Below, piece by piece: positions 1-9,067 of a stretch of 35,167 nucleotides of DNA. Position 1 is the stretch's first letter; the number at the start of each line of letters is the position of its first letter. The DNA lies in contig DAITMB010000045.1 of the NCBI GenBank assembly GCA_036835375.1, positions 1 to 35,167 on the forward strand, given 5' to 3'. This DNA is from JANQTF01 sp036835375 (GTDB lineage: Bacteria > Bacteroidota > Bacteroidia > J057). The translations under genes were made by a program, and so were the position numbers. The notes below the pieces were generated by a model. The model ran no database searches. It was given only the letters and a program-made list of their open reading frames with translations, and was not told the origin of the DNA.

Positions 1-135
1 GGATTTGTGGAGCTGCGAGTCGTCGGGAGGCTTCCTGCTGGCAGTCCCTATTTGATAGGACTTCCCGCAGCCTGCTATGAAGCGCTTCTTGGGTCTAGCG
101 CCGCTAGAGACCTCACTGTCACCTACCAACGCTGA
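1..135 (+). CDS. C-terminal end of a secreted protein with a double-psi-barrel-like domain (partial)
   Basis: Frame 1 is open from the first base to a TGA at 133-135 and gives 44 residues beginning GFVELRVVGRLPAG. This aligns without gaps over most of its length with the C-terminus of the next gene: FVELRVVGRLPAGSPYLIGL against FVELEIIARLRPDNPNMIGL, followed by similar AARD/AAKD segments. The same end-of-domain pattern (hydrophobic strand, IGL, helix, short tail) is seen in RlpA-like double-psi beta-barrel domains of Bacteroidota envelope proteins. The rest of the gene lies outside the window, so its N-terminal domains are unknown. It is most likely a tandem paralogue of the 312-1574 gene. 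The paralogy is seen directly; the fold name is inference. Confidence 0.75.
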   Translation, partial: GFVELRVVGRLPAGSPYLIGLPAACYEALLGSSAARDLTVTYQR

Positions 136-311
136 TACTACCGCGCTTTCTCAAGTAATGATAGAAGCAACGTATCATAACTTCCTCAATATAAGGCAGT
201 AGGAGGAAAATTTTTCTTTGTATTTTGGGATGATATTGATATTTTTCGCCTGAATAACACGGAAATCCGGTCTCAGCAACAATTTTCCGGAATACCCCAA
301 CACGGAACCAG

Positions 312-1574
312 ATGAAAAAAAGCCGCTATTTACTCCTGATGATCGCTACCTTTTTGGTGACGACTTCCCAAGCCCAACCCGGCGTGTATTACGAAACCGT
401 AGAACCGGGAACCTTCTTTATCTGCGCGTGGGACAATGTCCGGGTGCATGAATATCCCAACCAAGGCTCTCCAAACGTAGGAACAATCGCCTACACCGAG
501 GAGGTGCGCCACCTTGGGAGAGAAGCCTTTGTTCGCAGTGAAAACAGAAACTACGTTTTCGTAGAGACAAAAGACGGTACTCAAGGTTGGATCAGCCAAG
601 GCTTCGTCGTGGCCGGCGGAGGATCTGTGGTCATCTTGAGCGATGCCCCGATCTTTCAAAAACCAAACACCACAACTACCATCACCAACCAGCAATTTTC
701 CGCTGGCGAGGTCCTCATTCTTTCCGAATTCAAAGATGGATGGGTACGACTCACGGGCAAGCAGAAAATAAAGGATGGATGGGTACAAGGCTATGACAAA
801 CTCAGTGCAGAAAGCTACGACATCGAAGCTGCCAGCCTTCTCGCCACTGCACTCTCCCTCCCCAAGCAGGAAGATCGGCTCCGCGAATTACGCGAGCTAC
901 GTGGTGGAAGGTCTTATCTCAGCCCAGAGATGTTGATGATCATTGACCAAACGATCGCTAGTGCTTATGGGCCTGCGCCTTCTACCCCAAGACCTACTTC
1001 ACAGCCAGAGTTCGATGGGAATGTGTATTATGATGATCCGGGACCGTACTTTGCGACTGGCGAAGATGCCTTTTCCAGGCCAAATGCGGGATCTAACAGC
1101 AACCTCACACCAACCTACCCCGCTGCTACCCAGACGATGACCTATGCGCCTCCCGCCGCTGCAGCCGCTGCCACCCAAGCTGCTAATCAGGCCGCTGCGG
1201 CTGCCCAACAAGCCGCAACCATGCGCCCACAACCTGTGAGTACCCTTCCATACAACTACCAGGAGCGGGAAGTAGTGGACATGAATACAGGTGTGTCTTA
1301 TTTCAGGATCAAAGAAACGGGGACCATACAGCCTGTCAAAGCAAAATCTCCCAAGTCGGAGTACTACGCGTATCACAAAACCCTGCCCATTGGCAGCAAG
1401 GTAATGCTTGCGGTGCCCGGCACGACCATGTTTGTAGAGCTAGAAATTATCGCCAGGCTTCGCCCCGATAACCCGAACATGATCGGCTTGGGTGCAGAGG
1501 TGATCAAAGCCGTCTATGGCGAGATTGCTGCCAAAGACGTGGGGAGCGCTTCCATCGAGTATCCAAAACCTTGA
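312..1574 (+). CDS. Secreted SH3b-domain protein with C-terminal RlpA-like domain
   Basis: The 420-residue product starts with a clear signal peptide (MKKSRYLLLMIATFLVTTSQAQ), so it acts in the periplasm or outside the cell. Residues about 35-100 form a bacterial SH3-like unit (WDNVRVHEYPN at the front, TQGWISQGFV at the end), and about 105-165 look like a second, diverged SH3b unit ending DGWVQG. A helical stretch around 170-215 follows, then a Pro/Ala/Gln-rich linker (about 220-310) containing runs of alanine. The last 110 residues resemble an RlpA-type double-psi barrel (AYHKTLPIGSKVML, then FVELEIIARL). SH3b domains commonly bind peptidoglycan, so a role in cell-wall binding is likely but not shown. 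The gene follows a truncated paralogue, and a terminator-like hairpin lies 29 bases after the stop. The precise function is unknown. Confidence 0.8.
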   Translation: MKKSRYLLLMIATFLVTTSQAQPGVYYETVEPGTFFICAWDNVRVHEYPNQGSPNVGTIAYTEEVRHLGREAFVRSENRNYVFVETKDGTQGWISQGFVVAGGGSVVILSDAPIFQKPNTTTTITNQQFSAGEVLILSEFKDGWVRLTGKQKIKDGWVQGYDKLSAESYDIEAASLLATALSLPKQEDRLRELRELRGGRSYLSPEMLMIIDQTIASAYGPAPSTPRPTSQPEFDGNVYYDDPGPYFATGEDAFSRPNAGSNSNLTPTYPAATQTMTYAPPAAAAAATQAANQAAAAAQQAATMRPQPVSTLPYNYQEREVVDMNTGVSYFRIKETGTIQPVKAKSPKSEYYAYHKTLPIGSKVMLAVPGTTMFVELEIIARLRPDNPNMIGLGAEVIKAVYGEIAAKDVGSASIEYPKP

Positions 1575-1603
1575 CATCAGGTTTAGTTTTCTGTACTTTC
1601 TGT

Positions 1604-1640
1604 GAAATGGTCCTTCTTCCTTATGGAGAGGGACCATTTC
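1604..1640 (+). terminator. Intrinsic terminator-like hairpin after the SH3b gene
   Basis: A perfect 10-base inverted repeat (GAAATGGTCC at 1604-1613, GGACCATTTC at 1631-1640) encloses a 17-base loop and is followed by CATTTTTGGG, a short T run. It lies 29 bases past the stop codon of the preceding gene, the expected place for a terminator. The loop is rather long, so confidence is moderate. Confidence 0.6.
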
Positions 1641-1998
1641 CATTTTTGGGCCTACCACGACTTTCTCGACTTCGCGAGCTAAACAAATTGCCGTAGAGTC
1701 CATATTTATCTCAAGTTTAGTCGTATGTTGGAAGTCCTCATTTACTGCCTATTCCTCAGTTTCTGATATTGAGCAGAAGATGTTGAGCCGCGTGAATAAG
1801 ACTGAAACGACCTTATCGATAGTCGTCTTCTGTACCAAATGCAAGGCTTTCAATACCCCTCAAAGCGCTCCGTAAGAAGCGCTATTCATCAAAATGGGAT
1901 TTGATCATCAAAGCTCCTATTTTTGAGCCTTCTACAACAATTTCTTGGCCCTCAGAGTTAGGGAATAGTTCTTAAAATTTACCCTGCGAAGCTTTTTT
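1641..1998. other. Intergenic region upstream of dxs
   Basis: No convincing gene is present between the terminator and the dxs start. A TATTTTTG at 1918-1925 fits the Bacteroidota -7 consensus TAnnTTTG, but no TTG is found 21 bases upstream (the trinucleotide there is ATG), and the element lies 74 bases before the start codon. It is only a weak promoter candidate. Confidence 0.4.
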
Positions 1999-3909
1999 AT
2001 GAAAATCCAACCTGGCCCTCTCCTTGCGCAAGTCAATCGTCCCGAAGATCTTAGAAAGTTGGCGCCAGAACAACTTTATGCTTTTTGCGAAGAATTGAGG
2101 GAGTTTTTGATCTCGACTGTGTCTGTAAACGGTGGACACTTTGGGGCCAGTCTCGGGGTTGTAGAGTTGACTACGGCGCTCCATTACGTGTACAATACCC
2201 CCAAAGATCAGCTGATCTGGGACGTAGGGCATCAAGCCTATGGGCACAAAGTGATCACGGGTCGGCGAGAAGAATTTCATACCAACAGGATTTATCAGGG
2301 CGTTTCGGGTTTCCCCAAAAGGTCAGAATCCGAATATGACACTTTCGGGGTGGGGCATTCCTCAACCTCTATTTCTGCAGCGGTAGGAATGGCGATTGCT
2401 TCGCGCTACCAACAGGATGATCGGAAAGTCGTGGCGGTCATAGGAGATGGGGCACTGACGGGAGGCATGGCTTTCGAGGCACTCAACCACGGGGGAGGAG
2501 AAAAGGCTGACATGCTCGTTGTTTTAAATGACAACAATATGTCTATCGACCCCAATGTAGGGGCATTGAAAGAATACTTGACAGACATTACGGCTTCCCA
2601 TACTTACAATAAGATCCGCGACGAACTGTGGAAATTATTGGGGAAGCTGGACAAATTTGGACCGAATGCCCGCGGGATCGCAAGGAAACTCGAGCAGTCT
2701 CTCACTGCTGCCAGCAAGCCGGGCATGCTCTTCGAAGCCCTTGGGTTCCGTTACTTTGGACCCATCGACGGACACGACATTAATCATCTTGTTCGGGTAC
2801 TGGATGATTTGAAGGAAATTCCAGGTCCCAAATTACTTCACTGCGTCACTGTCAAAGGCAAGGGATTTGAACTCGCCGAGAAGGATCAGACCAAATGGCA
2901 TGCACCGGGTCTGTTTGACAAATTGACGGGTGAAATTTTCAAACCGAAGAACGATGTGCCAAAGCCACCCAAATATCAAGATGTATTCGGCAAAACGCTC
3001 ATCGAACTCGCGCGAGAAAACGAAAATATCGTAGGCGTGACTCCTGCCATGCCGAGCGGGTGTAGCCTGAATCTCATGATCGATCAAATGCCCGATCGCG
3101 CTTTCGATGTAGGCATTGCAGAACAGCATGCGGTGACATTTTCCGCTGGGCTCGCCACACAAGGACTCAAGCCATTCTGCAACATCTATTCTACTTTTAT
3201 GCAACGGGCTTATGACCAAGTGATACATGATGTGGCGATACAAAAGCTGCCCGTCGTGTTTTGCCTGGACCGAGGCGGCTTGGTGGGCGCAGATGGCGCT
3301 ACGCACCACGGCGCTTTCGACATTCCCTTTTTTCGCTGCGTGCCGAACATCGTCGTTTCGGCACCTATGGATGAGGAAGAGCTCCGAAACCTCATGTACA
3401 CAGCCTCTCTATGGAACGAAGGTCCCTTCTCCATCCGTTATCCGCGAGGAGAAGGTGTGATGGTGGACTGGCAGCGGCCACTTCGGGAGGTTCCGGTGGG
3501 CCAAGGGCGAAAAGTCAGTGATGGTGAAGAGGTAGCCATTCTCAGCATAGGACATCCAGGAAACTTCGCTCAAGAAGCCATTTCAAAGCTACAAGAAGAC
3601 GGTCTGCGCCCTGCACACTTCGACATGCGGTATGTGAAGCCGCTGGACGGAGAGTTGTTGCATGAGATTTTCTCAAATTTTCGCAAAGTCATCACGGTAG
3701 AAGATGGTGCCATTATGGGGGGATTTGGATCGGCTGTGCTTGAGTGGATGGTGGACCATGGGTACCAGGCACGAGTGGAGCGCTTAGGAATTCCCGATCG
3801 CTTTGTAGATCATGGATCTCAGAAAGAGCTCTGGGCAGAGTGTGGATATGACACCGCGGCCATCGTGGAACGAGTGCGGCATTTGCAGACAGTAGGGGCT
3901 TATTTGTAA
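1999..3909 (+). CDS. dxs: 1-deoxy-D-xylulose-5-phosphate synthase
   Basis: Dxs condenses pyruvate and glyceraldehyde 3-phosphate to DXP with thiamine diphosphate, the entry step of the MEP isoprenoid pathway; DXP is also a substrate of PdxJ, encoded later in this window. The 636-residue length matches the family (about 620-640). Visible landmarks are the N-terminal GGHFGASLG, the thiamine diphosphate and magnesium motif beginning GDG at 149-151 and continuing to NDNN around 177, the central transketolase domain with the catalytic glutamate in GIAEQHA (E375), the DRGGLVGADGATHHG segment, and a C-terminal transketolase domain with VEDGAIMGGFGSAV. ATG at 1999 is the natural start because the conserved N-terminus begins shortly after it. 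The gene stands alone and is followed by a strong terminator. Confidence 0.98.
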   Translation: MKIQPGPLLAQVNRPEDLRKLAPEQLYAFCEELREFLISTVSVNGGHFGASLGVVELTTALHYVYNTPKDQLIWDVGHQAYGHKVITGRREEFHTNRIYQGVSGFPKRSESEYDTFGVGHSSTSISAAVGMAIASRYQQDDRKVVAVIGDGALTGGMAFEALNHGGGEKADMLVVLNDNNMSIDPNVGALKEYLTDITASHTYNKIRDELWKLLGKLDKFGPNARGIARKLEQSLTAASKPGMLFEALGFRYFGPIDGHDINHLVRVLDDLKEIPGPKLLHCVTVKGKGFELAEKDQTKWHAPGLFDKLTGEIFKPKNDVPKPPKYQDVFGKTLIELARENENIVGVTPAMPSGCSLNLMIDQMPDRAFDVGIAEQHAVTFSAGLATQGLKPFCNIYSTFMQRAYDQVIHDVAIQKLPVVFCLDRGGLVGADGATHHGAFDIPFFRCVPNIVVSAPMDEEELRNLMYTASLWNEGPFSIRYPRGEGVMVDWQRPLREVPVGQGRKVSDGEEVAILSIGHPGNFAQEAISKLQEDGLRPAHFDMRYVKPLDGELLHEIFSNFRKVITVEDGAIMGGFGSAVLEWMVDHGYQARVERLGIPDRFVDHGSQKELWAECGYDTAAIVERVRHLQTVGAYL

Positions 3910-3927
3910 GATTTCATTGATATTAGC

Positions 3928-3969
3928 AGAAGCTGGTTGTTCTCATAAGGAGCATCCAGCTTCTTTTTT
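3928..3969 (+). terminator. Intrinsic terminator of dxs
   Basis: AGAAGCTGG (3928-3936) pairs with CCAGCTTCT (3956-3964); two further pairs lie inside after one mismatch. The right arm runs into six T residues (3964-3969). It begins 18 bases after the dxs stop. Confidence 0.85.
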
Positions 3970-4137
3970 CTGGCTAATGGGAAGATCTTATGATTCAACG
4001 GAAATTTCGGCTGCGTAAGAGAGTTGATGAAATACCTTTGCTGAGACTATCCAATAAGATGTTATTTGATACATTGAATGACTGTTTAATTAATTACACC
4101 ACCAGCTTAGCGCGTTGAACCAACTTATTTCGGAGTT

Positions 4138-4467
4138 ATGAAAAAAGATTTTCGCCAAGCCCTCAACCTCCGGGTTCTTCACGATGAATCCGCCAGTAAG
4201 TTTTTCTTACCCCTTGGTGCCGAGGAAATTTCTGTGACTTACACGTGCCTGAACGACCACCTCTGGCAGATCGATCAGGTGCAGGTCCCTAGCCACCTTC
4301 GCAGCATGAATGTTCACGCACAGGTGCTGGAATATGTGCTCGAACTGGCACTTCAAGAAAAGATTCAAATAATCCCTGCCTGCGCTTATGCTCAGTCATT
4401 TATGAAGCTGTATCAACGATTTCAAGTATTGATCCCAGCCAACTTATCAGAAATAGAATCCCGATAG
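4138..4467 (+). CDS. Small GNAT-fold acetyltransferase, YjdJ/CG type
   Basis: This 109-residue protein resembles the short GCN5-related acetyltransferases of the Acetyltransf_CG group (about 90-110 residues). Recognisable parts are a central strand with the QVQVPSHLRSMNVHAQVLEY segment, matching the family pattern of beta strand, acetyl-CoA loop and helix, and then IIPACAYAQSFM, equivalent to the family motif IxPxCxYxxxxf. The usual RGQG/RGKG acetyl-CoA loop is here LRSMNVH, a weaker match, so activity is not certain. The substrate is unknown for this family. The gene lies between a dxs terminator and the GT-C gene 56 bases downstream, and may be co-transcribed with the latter. A TACCTTTG at 4033-4040 could be part of a promoter but is far upstream and has no good partner. 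Confidence 0.75.
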   Translation: MKKDFRQALNLRVLHDESASKFFLPLGAEEISVTYTCLNDHLWQIDQVQVPSHLRSMNVHAQVLEYVLELALQEKIQIIPACAYAQSFMKLYQRFQVLIPANLSEIESR

Positions 4468-4523
4468 CTGAAAAAATAATCGATCCACTTCGTGGCCAGC
4501 GAGAGGAATGATTACTTTGTGGC

Positions 4524-5954
4524 ATGAAGGCGGTGATAAGCTGGATCCAGCATCAGGCAGCTTCTGATCTGATTTTGGGGAGTGTCCCGGCGGGGGTGTC
4601 CCTTTATTGGCTACTTTTTGGTGCCCAACGCTCGGATTTTGCGCAAGTGCTTGGGCTGTGGATGCTCTTATTCGTGCTATATGGCTGGTGGCTCATTCGC
4701 TCCTCCCACTTGGAAAAAAAGGAAGAATCCCACTTAGACTTACGATCTCGCTGGGGCTTGGGGTTATCTATCGCCCTTCGAGTGATCGCCTCCCTGGCCG
4801 TCCCGATGTTGTCCGACGACTACTTCCGCTTTCTTTGGGACGGTCAATTGCTTCTGCAAGGGATCAATCCCTTTACAGTATTACCGAGCACCTTGGCCGC
4901 CGCCCCTCAGCAGCTGGAATCCCTTGGTTTGTCTGCTCAGTGGTTTTTGCAACTTAATTCCCCCGACTACTTCACAATTTATCCGCCGATTCTCCAAGGA
5001 ATTTTTATGCTTGGCGCATCGGCGGGTTCGATATTGGGCGGCGTATGGGTGATGAAAGCTGTCGTATTGGCAGGCGAAATTACTACGCTCTTCCTCCTTC
5101 GGCAGCTCCTTGTGCAGCTCGGTAAGCCCAGCCAATGGGTCCTTTGGTATGGTCTCAATCCCTTAGTGATTGTTGAGTTGTGCGGTAGCCTCCACTTCGA
5201 GGCTCTCATGATCCCTTTTTTGCTGGCAGCCGTCCATCTCTTACTTAGAAAAAAACTCCTCCTTTCCTCGATTTTTCTGGGCCTATCTGTAGCGACGAAG
5301 CTTCTGCCGCTCATGTTTTTGCCCTTCTTGCTCTGGCGCTTAGGGTGGAAGCGAGCCTTTTTGTATGCCACCACGACCGGAATCACGGTACTCCTTCTGT
5401 TTTCGCCCTTGCTGAGCGAAGAGATGATCATGGGATTTCGCAAAAGCCTCGAACTCTACGTCAATCGCTTTGAATTTAATGCGAGCATCTGGTATGTGAT
5501 CCGCTGGTTTGGCTACCAAGATCGAGGATGGAACATCATCCGGGAAGTCGGTCCACAGCTGAGCCAGGTGGCTGCGGTCCTAATATTACTGGGCGCATTG
5601 CTGGAGCGAAATGCAAAGGCAGAAAACTGGCCGGGAGCCATCCTTTTCTCCCTGGTGACCTACTTTTTGTTGAGTCTGATCGTGCATCCTTGGTATATTA
5701 CCACTTTGGTGGCACTCGCGCCACTGACTGGGCAGCGATTTCCGCTGATTTGGTCTCTGTGGCTCCCTTGGACCTACCTTGCCTATCGCAGTGATCCAGT
5801 GGAGGAATCAATGTGGTTGATCATGATAGAATATGGGAGCGTTCTGTTGTGGATGGCCATAGAAAACAAAGCGTGGAGATGGAAGGTTTCTCGTTTGTGG
5901 AAATCAACGGCATGGGATCTTCCCGCTTGGATACAGTCTTTTTGGACCAAATGA
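4524..5954 (+). CDS. GT-C fold membrane glycosyltransferase (GT87/DUF2029-like)
   Basis: The 476-residue protein has about a dozen hydrophobic membrane segments. The first periplasmic loop carries SDDYFRFLWDGQLLLQGINPF; the acidic pair in this loop and the following G-NPF and YPP (about residue 153) motifs are typical of polyprenyl-phosphate-sugar-dependent GT-C enzymes. A conserved-looking GLNPLVIVELCGSLHFEA segment (about 210-227) follows. By family analogy it transfers a sugar from a lipid carrier to a glycan or lipid on the outer face of the inner membrane; donor and acceptor cannot be read from the sequence. There are no glycan-cluster neighbours. A second GT-C-like gene lies at 31810-33378 in this window. 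Confidence 0.75.
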   Translation: MKAVISWIQHQAASDLILGSVPAGVSLYWLLFGAQRSDFAQVLGLWMLLFVLYGWWLIRSSHLEKKEESHLDLRSRWGLGLSIALRVIASLAVPMLSDDYFRFLWDGQLLLQGINPFTVLPSTLAAAPQQLESLGLSAQWFLQLNSPDYFTIYPPILQGIFMLGASAGSILGGVWVMKAVVLAGEITTLFLLRQLLVQLGKPSQWVLWYGLNPLVIVELCGSLHFEALMIPFLLAAVHLLLRKKLLLSSIFLGLSVATKLLPLMFLPFLLWRLGWKRAFLYATTTGITVLLLFSPLLSEEMIMGFRKSLELYVNRFEFNASIWYVIRWFGYQDRGWNIIREVGPQLSQVAAVLILLGALLERNAKAENWPGAILFSLVTYFLLSLIVHPWYITTLVALAPLTGQRFPLIWSLWLPWTYLAYRSDPVEESMWLIMIEYGSVLLWMAIENKAWRWKVSRLWKSTAWDLPAWIQSFWTK

Positions 5955-6102
5955 CTTCAGTATCTGATGTAAAACGCTGGCAGCCTATTTCTACAAATTC
6001 TCATCCCTCATTTTCTTCTTTTACCAATGGTCCTCAAGCCATCAGGCTAATTCACTTGCTCCCTGACAACGAACTCCAAGAACCTCTTTTCCAACGCTTG
6101 CT

Positions 6103-6750
6103 ATGTCTGATTACCTACCCCTTTTCCCGCTGAGTTTGGCAGTTTTCCCTGGTGAGACGCTCAAGCTTCACATCTTCGAGCCGAGATACCAACAACTGAT
6201 TTCAGATTGTGAAGAAGAAGGGTTTATGTTCGGCATTCCACCTGTGATTGAGCAGGAAATGATGAATGTCGCTACGATAGTAGAACTTCAGCGGGTGGAC
6301 CAGCGCTTCCCTTCTGGAGAGTCGAATGTCACGATTATCGGTAAAAACAAATTCCGCATTGAGCGATTTTTCCTTGTCAGTCCAGATAAGCTCTACCCTG
6401 GCGCGATGGGTCTTCCGATGGTCGAGGATGATAACTTCGATCAAACACGCTTAGCTGACTTGCAGCAAGAAATTCTTGATCTGATGTTTCAGCTACATGA
6501 TGCACTAGGGATTCACAAATCCACCATCGACACCCCCTCGGATATCACTGCCTACAAGATTGCCCACGATCTAGGGTTGACGCTACGTCAAGAAGCGGAG
6601 CTGCTCGGCATGAGCAATGAGATCGGCAGACTCAACTACCTTTTTGACCACCTCCAGCATATTCTTCCCGTGGTAAGAGAGACGGAGCGGCTCAAAGCGC
6701 GCGCGCAATTGAATGGACACTACAAGAATTTGGTTCCACCTTCCTTTTGA
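6103..6750 (+). CDS. Stand-alone LON substrate-binding domain protein
   Basis: The 215-residue product matches the N-terminal domain of Lon protease without the ATPase and protease parts. The diagnostic opening is PLFPLSLAVFPGETLKLHIF followed by EPRY, then GFMFGIPPVIE; the C-terminal half is helical, as in other PF02190 proteins. Single-domain LON proteins are widespread in Bacteroidota; their role is unclear, perhaps substrate recognition. The start ATG at 6103 is five residues before the conserved motif. There are 148 bases of apparently non-coding DNA upstream. Confidence 0.88.
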   Translation: MSDYLPLFPLSLAVFPGETLKLHIFEPRYQQLISDCEEEGFMFGIPPVIEQEMMNVATIVELQRVDQRFPSGESNVTIIGKNKFRIERFFLVSPDKLYPGAMGLPMVEDDNFDQTRLADLQQEILDLMFQLHDALGIHKSTIDTPSDITAYKIAHDLGLTLRQEAELLGMSNEIGRLNYLFDHLQHILPVVRETERLKARAQLNGHYKNLVPPSF

Positions 6751-6839
6751 AAACTTTCTCCTTGTAGAACTTGGGACAGTCAGTGTCTTTTGTGATTGCA
6801 AGCCTAGTGAGGTAGATTGAGGGCAATTTCGTGGAATAG

Positions 6840-7526
6840 ATGGAAGTGAAAATTAATTCTAAGCCCCTTACTTCTCTTCGATGGCGGATCGCTCAGTTTT
6901 TTGAGCAGCAGTGGTGGCGTTGGTACCTTTTGAGAAAGCCCAAAGAGACGTACTTGAGCTGGAAAATCGAGTACTGGGAACAGTTTTTAGCACGAATCAC
7001 ACCAAGCCTTCCTCTTCTCTTTGAAGGCAAATCCCTGCGAATTTTGGATGCAGGATGTGGACCAGCTGGCATATTTACTGCGCTACCTCACCACAATGTC
7101 ACCGCTGTGGACCCGCTGCTTTCGCACTATGAGTCGATGCCACACTTTCAGCGAAGTGCTTACCCTACCGTTTTCTTTCAAGAAAGCCGCTTGGAGGAAT
7201 ACAGTTCCGGGCAACCATTTGATTTGATCTTCTGCCTCAACGTCATCAACCATGTGGAGGATTTATCGCTTTGTATGGACAACCTACATGCCCTTCTCAA
7301 GCCCGGAGGTCACTTGGTGATGACCATTGATGTGCACGTCAAAGAAGCAGCCAAGCGCATTCTTCAGCTGATTCCACTAGACATCTTGCACCCACACCAA
7401 TTCTCTCTTCAAGAATATGAAGCCCACATGGGAACTGACCTTTGGTGCATCGAAAAAAGGGAGCGAATCAAAGAGGGAGGCTTATTTGAATACTATCTGC
7501 TCATCTCCAGAGCGCTCGACCGATAG
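6840..7526 (+). CDS. Class I SAM-dependent methyltransferase
   Basis: The 228-residue protein has a Rossmann methyltransferase core. Motif I is LRILDAGCGPAGIF (about residue 65-78), the acidic end of strand 2 is in NVTAVDPL, and motif IV is FDLIFCLNVINHV, followed by LHALLKPGGHLVMTID. The N-terminal 60 residues are basic and aromatic (many Trp/Arg), with no signal peptide, so the enzyme is cytoplasmic or loosely membrane-associated. It belongs to the Methyltransf_11/25 type; the substrate cannot be assigned. It sits alone, 89 bases after the LON gene. Confidence 0.85.
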   Translation: MEVKINSKPLTSLRWRIAQFFEQQWWRWYLLRKPKETYLSWKIEYWEQFLARITPSLPLLFEGKSLRILDAGCGPAGIFTALPHHNVTAVDPLLSHYESMPHFQRSAYPTVFFQESRLEEYSSGQPFDLIFCLNVINHVEDLSLCMDNLHALLKPGGHLVMTIDVHVKEAAKRILQLIPLDILHPHQFSLQEYEAHMGTDLWCIEKRERIKEGGLFEYYLLISRALDR

Positions 7527-7625
7527 CCAGATCTCCTTCTCTTGGTTATTTACCCTCTTTGTCAACTCCTATTCAATGACAATTCTATAGGGAGACAAAT
7601 CTCCCCTTCGGTGGCTCGAATTTGC

Positions 7626-7633
7626 TACATTTG
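7626..7633 (+). promoter_or_regulatory. Candidate -7 promoter element for the M48 protease gene
   Basis: TACATTTG fits the Bacteroidota -7 consensus TAnnTTTG and ends 14 bases before the GTG start, so the transcript would have almost no leader. No TTG is present 21 bases upstream. Such an octamer is expected by chance several times in this window, so this is only suggestive. Confidence 0.3.
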
Positions 7634-7647
7634 ATCAACTCCGTAAC

Positions 7648-8952
7648 GTGCATCATTCAGTGGAAGCGAATTCAATATTATTTCTCCTCATCGGGATCAC
7701 CGTTTTTGATCAATTGCTGGATTGGGGACTCACTTGGCTGAACTTTTCTGCGCATCAGCGCGAAGTTCCCCCGGCATTAGCTGGGAAATTGGATCCAGAA
7801 AAGTACGCCAAAAGCCGGGTGTACCATGGGGTAAATGTGCGGTTTGGGCTGGTCCAATCCGTGATCGGCTTTGTTCTGATCATCCCGATCCTGGCCTGGG
7901 GAGGCTTAGGCTGGCTCGATGAACTACTACGCGGCATTACAGAACACCCTATCGCACTTGCACTGCTATTTTTTGGCGTGCTTTATCTTTTTGGTGATTG
8001 GATGTCGCTTCCTTTTGCTTGGTATCGCACCTTTGTGATCGAAGCCCAATTTGGATTCAATCACACCACGCAGCGCACCTTTTGGATGGACAAAGCGAAA
8101 GGTTACGCCTTGACGATTGTATTTGGGGCATTGATTATGAGCATCCTTCTTTGGTTAATTCAATTGCTGGGCGAATCTTTCTGGTGGTGGTTTTGGCTGT
8201 TTCTTGGTGTTGTGATGCTGCTGATGAATTTGTTCTATACCAGTTGGATCCTGCCGTTATTCAATCGCCTGACGCCCTTGGAGAGTGGCAGTCTGCGCAC
8301 TGCCATTGAAGCGTACGCTGCGAAAGTGAATTTTCCTTTGAGCCATGTAATGGTCATTGACGGCTCCAAGCGATCGGCAAAGGCCAATGCTTTTTTTGCG
8401 GGGATGGGCAAACGAAAGAAGGTCGTTTTATACGACACGCTGATCGCCCAACACAGCGAAGAAGAGTTGGTCGCGGTCTTGGCCCACGAAATTGGTCATT
8501 ACAAAAAGCGACACATCTATCAAGGGCTGGTGCTTAGCTTGTTGCAGACCGGATTGATGCTGTTTATCCTGTCAAAATTTCTGTTCTCTCCAGCGCTTTC
8601 CCTTGCTTTGGGCGGATCGGAGTGGTCAATTCACCTCAACATGATTGGATTCGGCATCTTGTATGGCCCGATTTCTACTGTGATCGGTGTATCGCTCAAT
8701 GCCCTGTCGCGAAAAAACGAGTTTGAAGCAGATCGATACGCCGCCGAGACCTTTGCCTCTCAGCCACTCCAGCGCGCACTTCTGCAACTTCATGCCGAAA
8801 ATCTCAGCAATGCCACACCACATCCTTGGTATGTATTCATGAATTACTCCCATCCGCCACTCCTTCAGCGGCTCCAAGCGCTGGCTCACTTCGCGAGTCT
8901 AGAACGTCCCGCAACGAATGGCCAAGCCCTCTCAGGTGCTATCCCAGAGTAA
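7648..8952 (+). CDS. M48 family zinc metalloprotease, Ste24/CAAX protease 1-like
   Basis: The 434-residue multi-spanning membrane protein has the zinc motif HEIGH at 280-284 and the third-ligand motif NEFEADRYA around 357-365, the arrangement of Ste24-type M48 proteases. The N-terminal domain (DPEKYAKSRVYHG, and then FGFNHTTQRTFWMDKAKG around 136-152) matches the peptidase M48 N-terminal region. In eukaryotes Ste24 trims prenylated proteins; the bacterial relatives probably degrade or process membrane proteins. The start used is a GTG at 7648 (giving MHHSVEANSIL); a second GTG at 7660 is equally possible. The gene stands alone between the methyltransferase and prohibitin genes. Confidence 0.9.
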   Translation: MHHSVEANSILFLLIGITVFDQLLDWGLTWLNFSAHQREVPPALAGKLDPEKYAKSRVYHGVNVRFGLVQSVIGFVLIIPILAWGGLGWLDELLRGITEHPIALALLFFGVLYLFGDWMSLPFAWYRTFVIEAQFGFNHTTQRTFWMDKAKGYALTIVFGALIMSILLWLIQLLGESFWWWFWLFLGVVMLLMNLFYTSWILPLFNRLTPLESGSLRTAIEAYAAKVNFPLSHVMVIDGSKRSAKANAFFAGMGKRKKVVLYDTLIAQHSEEELVAVLAHEIGHYKKRHIYQGLVLSLLQTGLMLFILSKFLFSPALSLALGGSEWSIHLNMIGFGILYGPISTVIGVSLNALSRKNEFEADRYAAETFASQPLQRALLQLHAENLSNATPHPWYVFMNYSHPPLLQRLQALAHFASLERPATNGQALSGAIPE

Positions 8953-9067
8953 TTCGACACCGAGCATACGGCTTTGAAAATTTTATTGCTTATTCCCCTT
9001 CCATTCGACATTTTTCTTCAACCCTAGAGGGTCAACCGCCCTCCTTTACCCCAAATATCCTTTCGTT

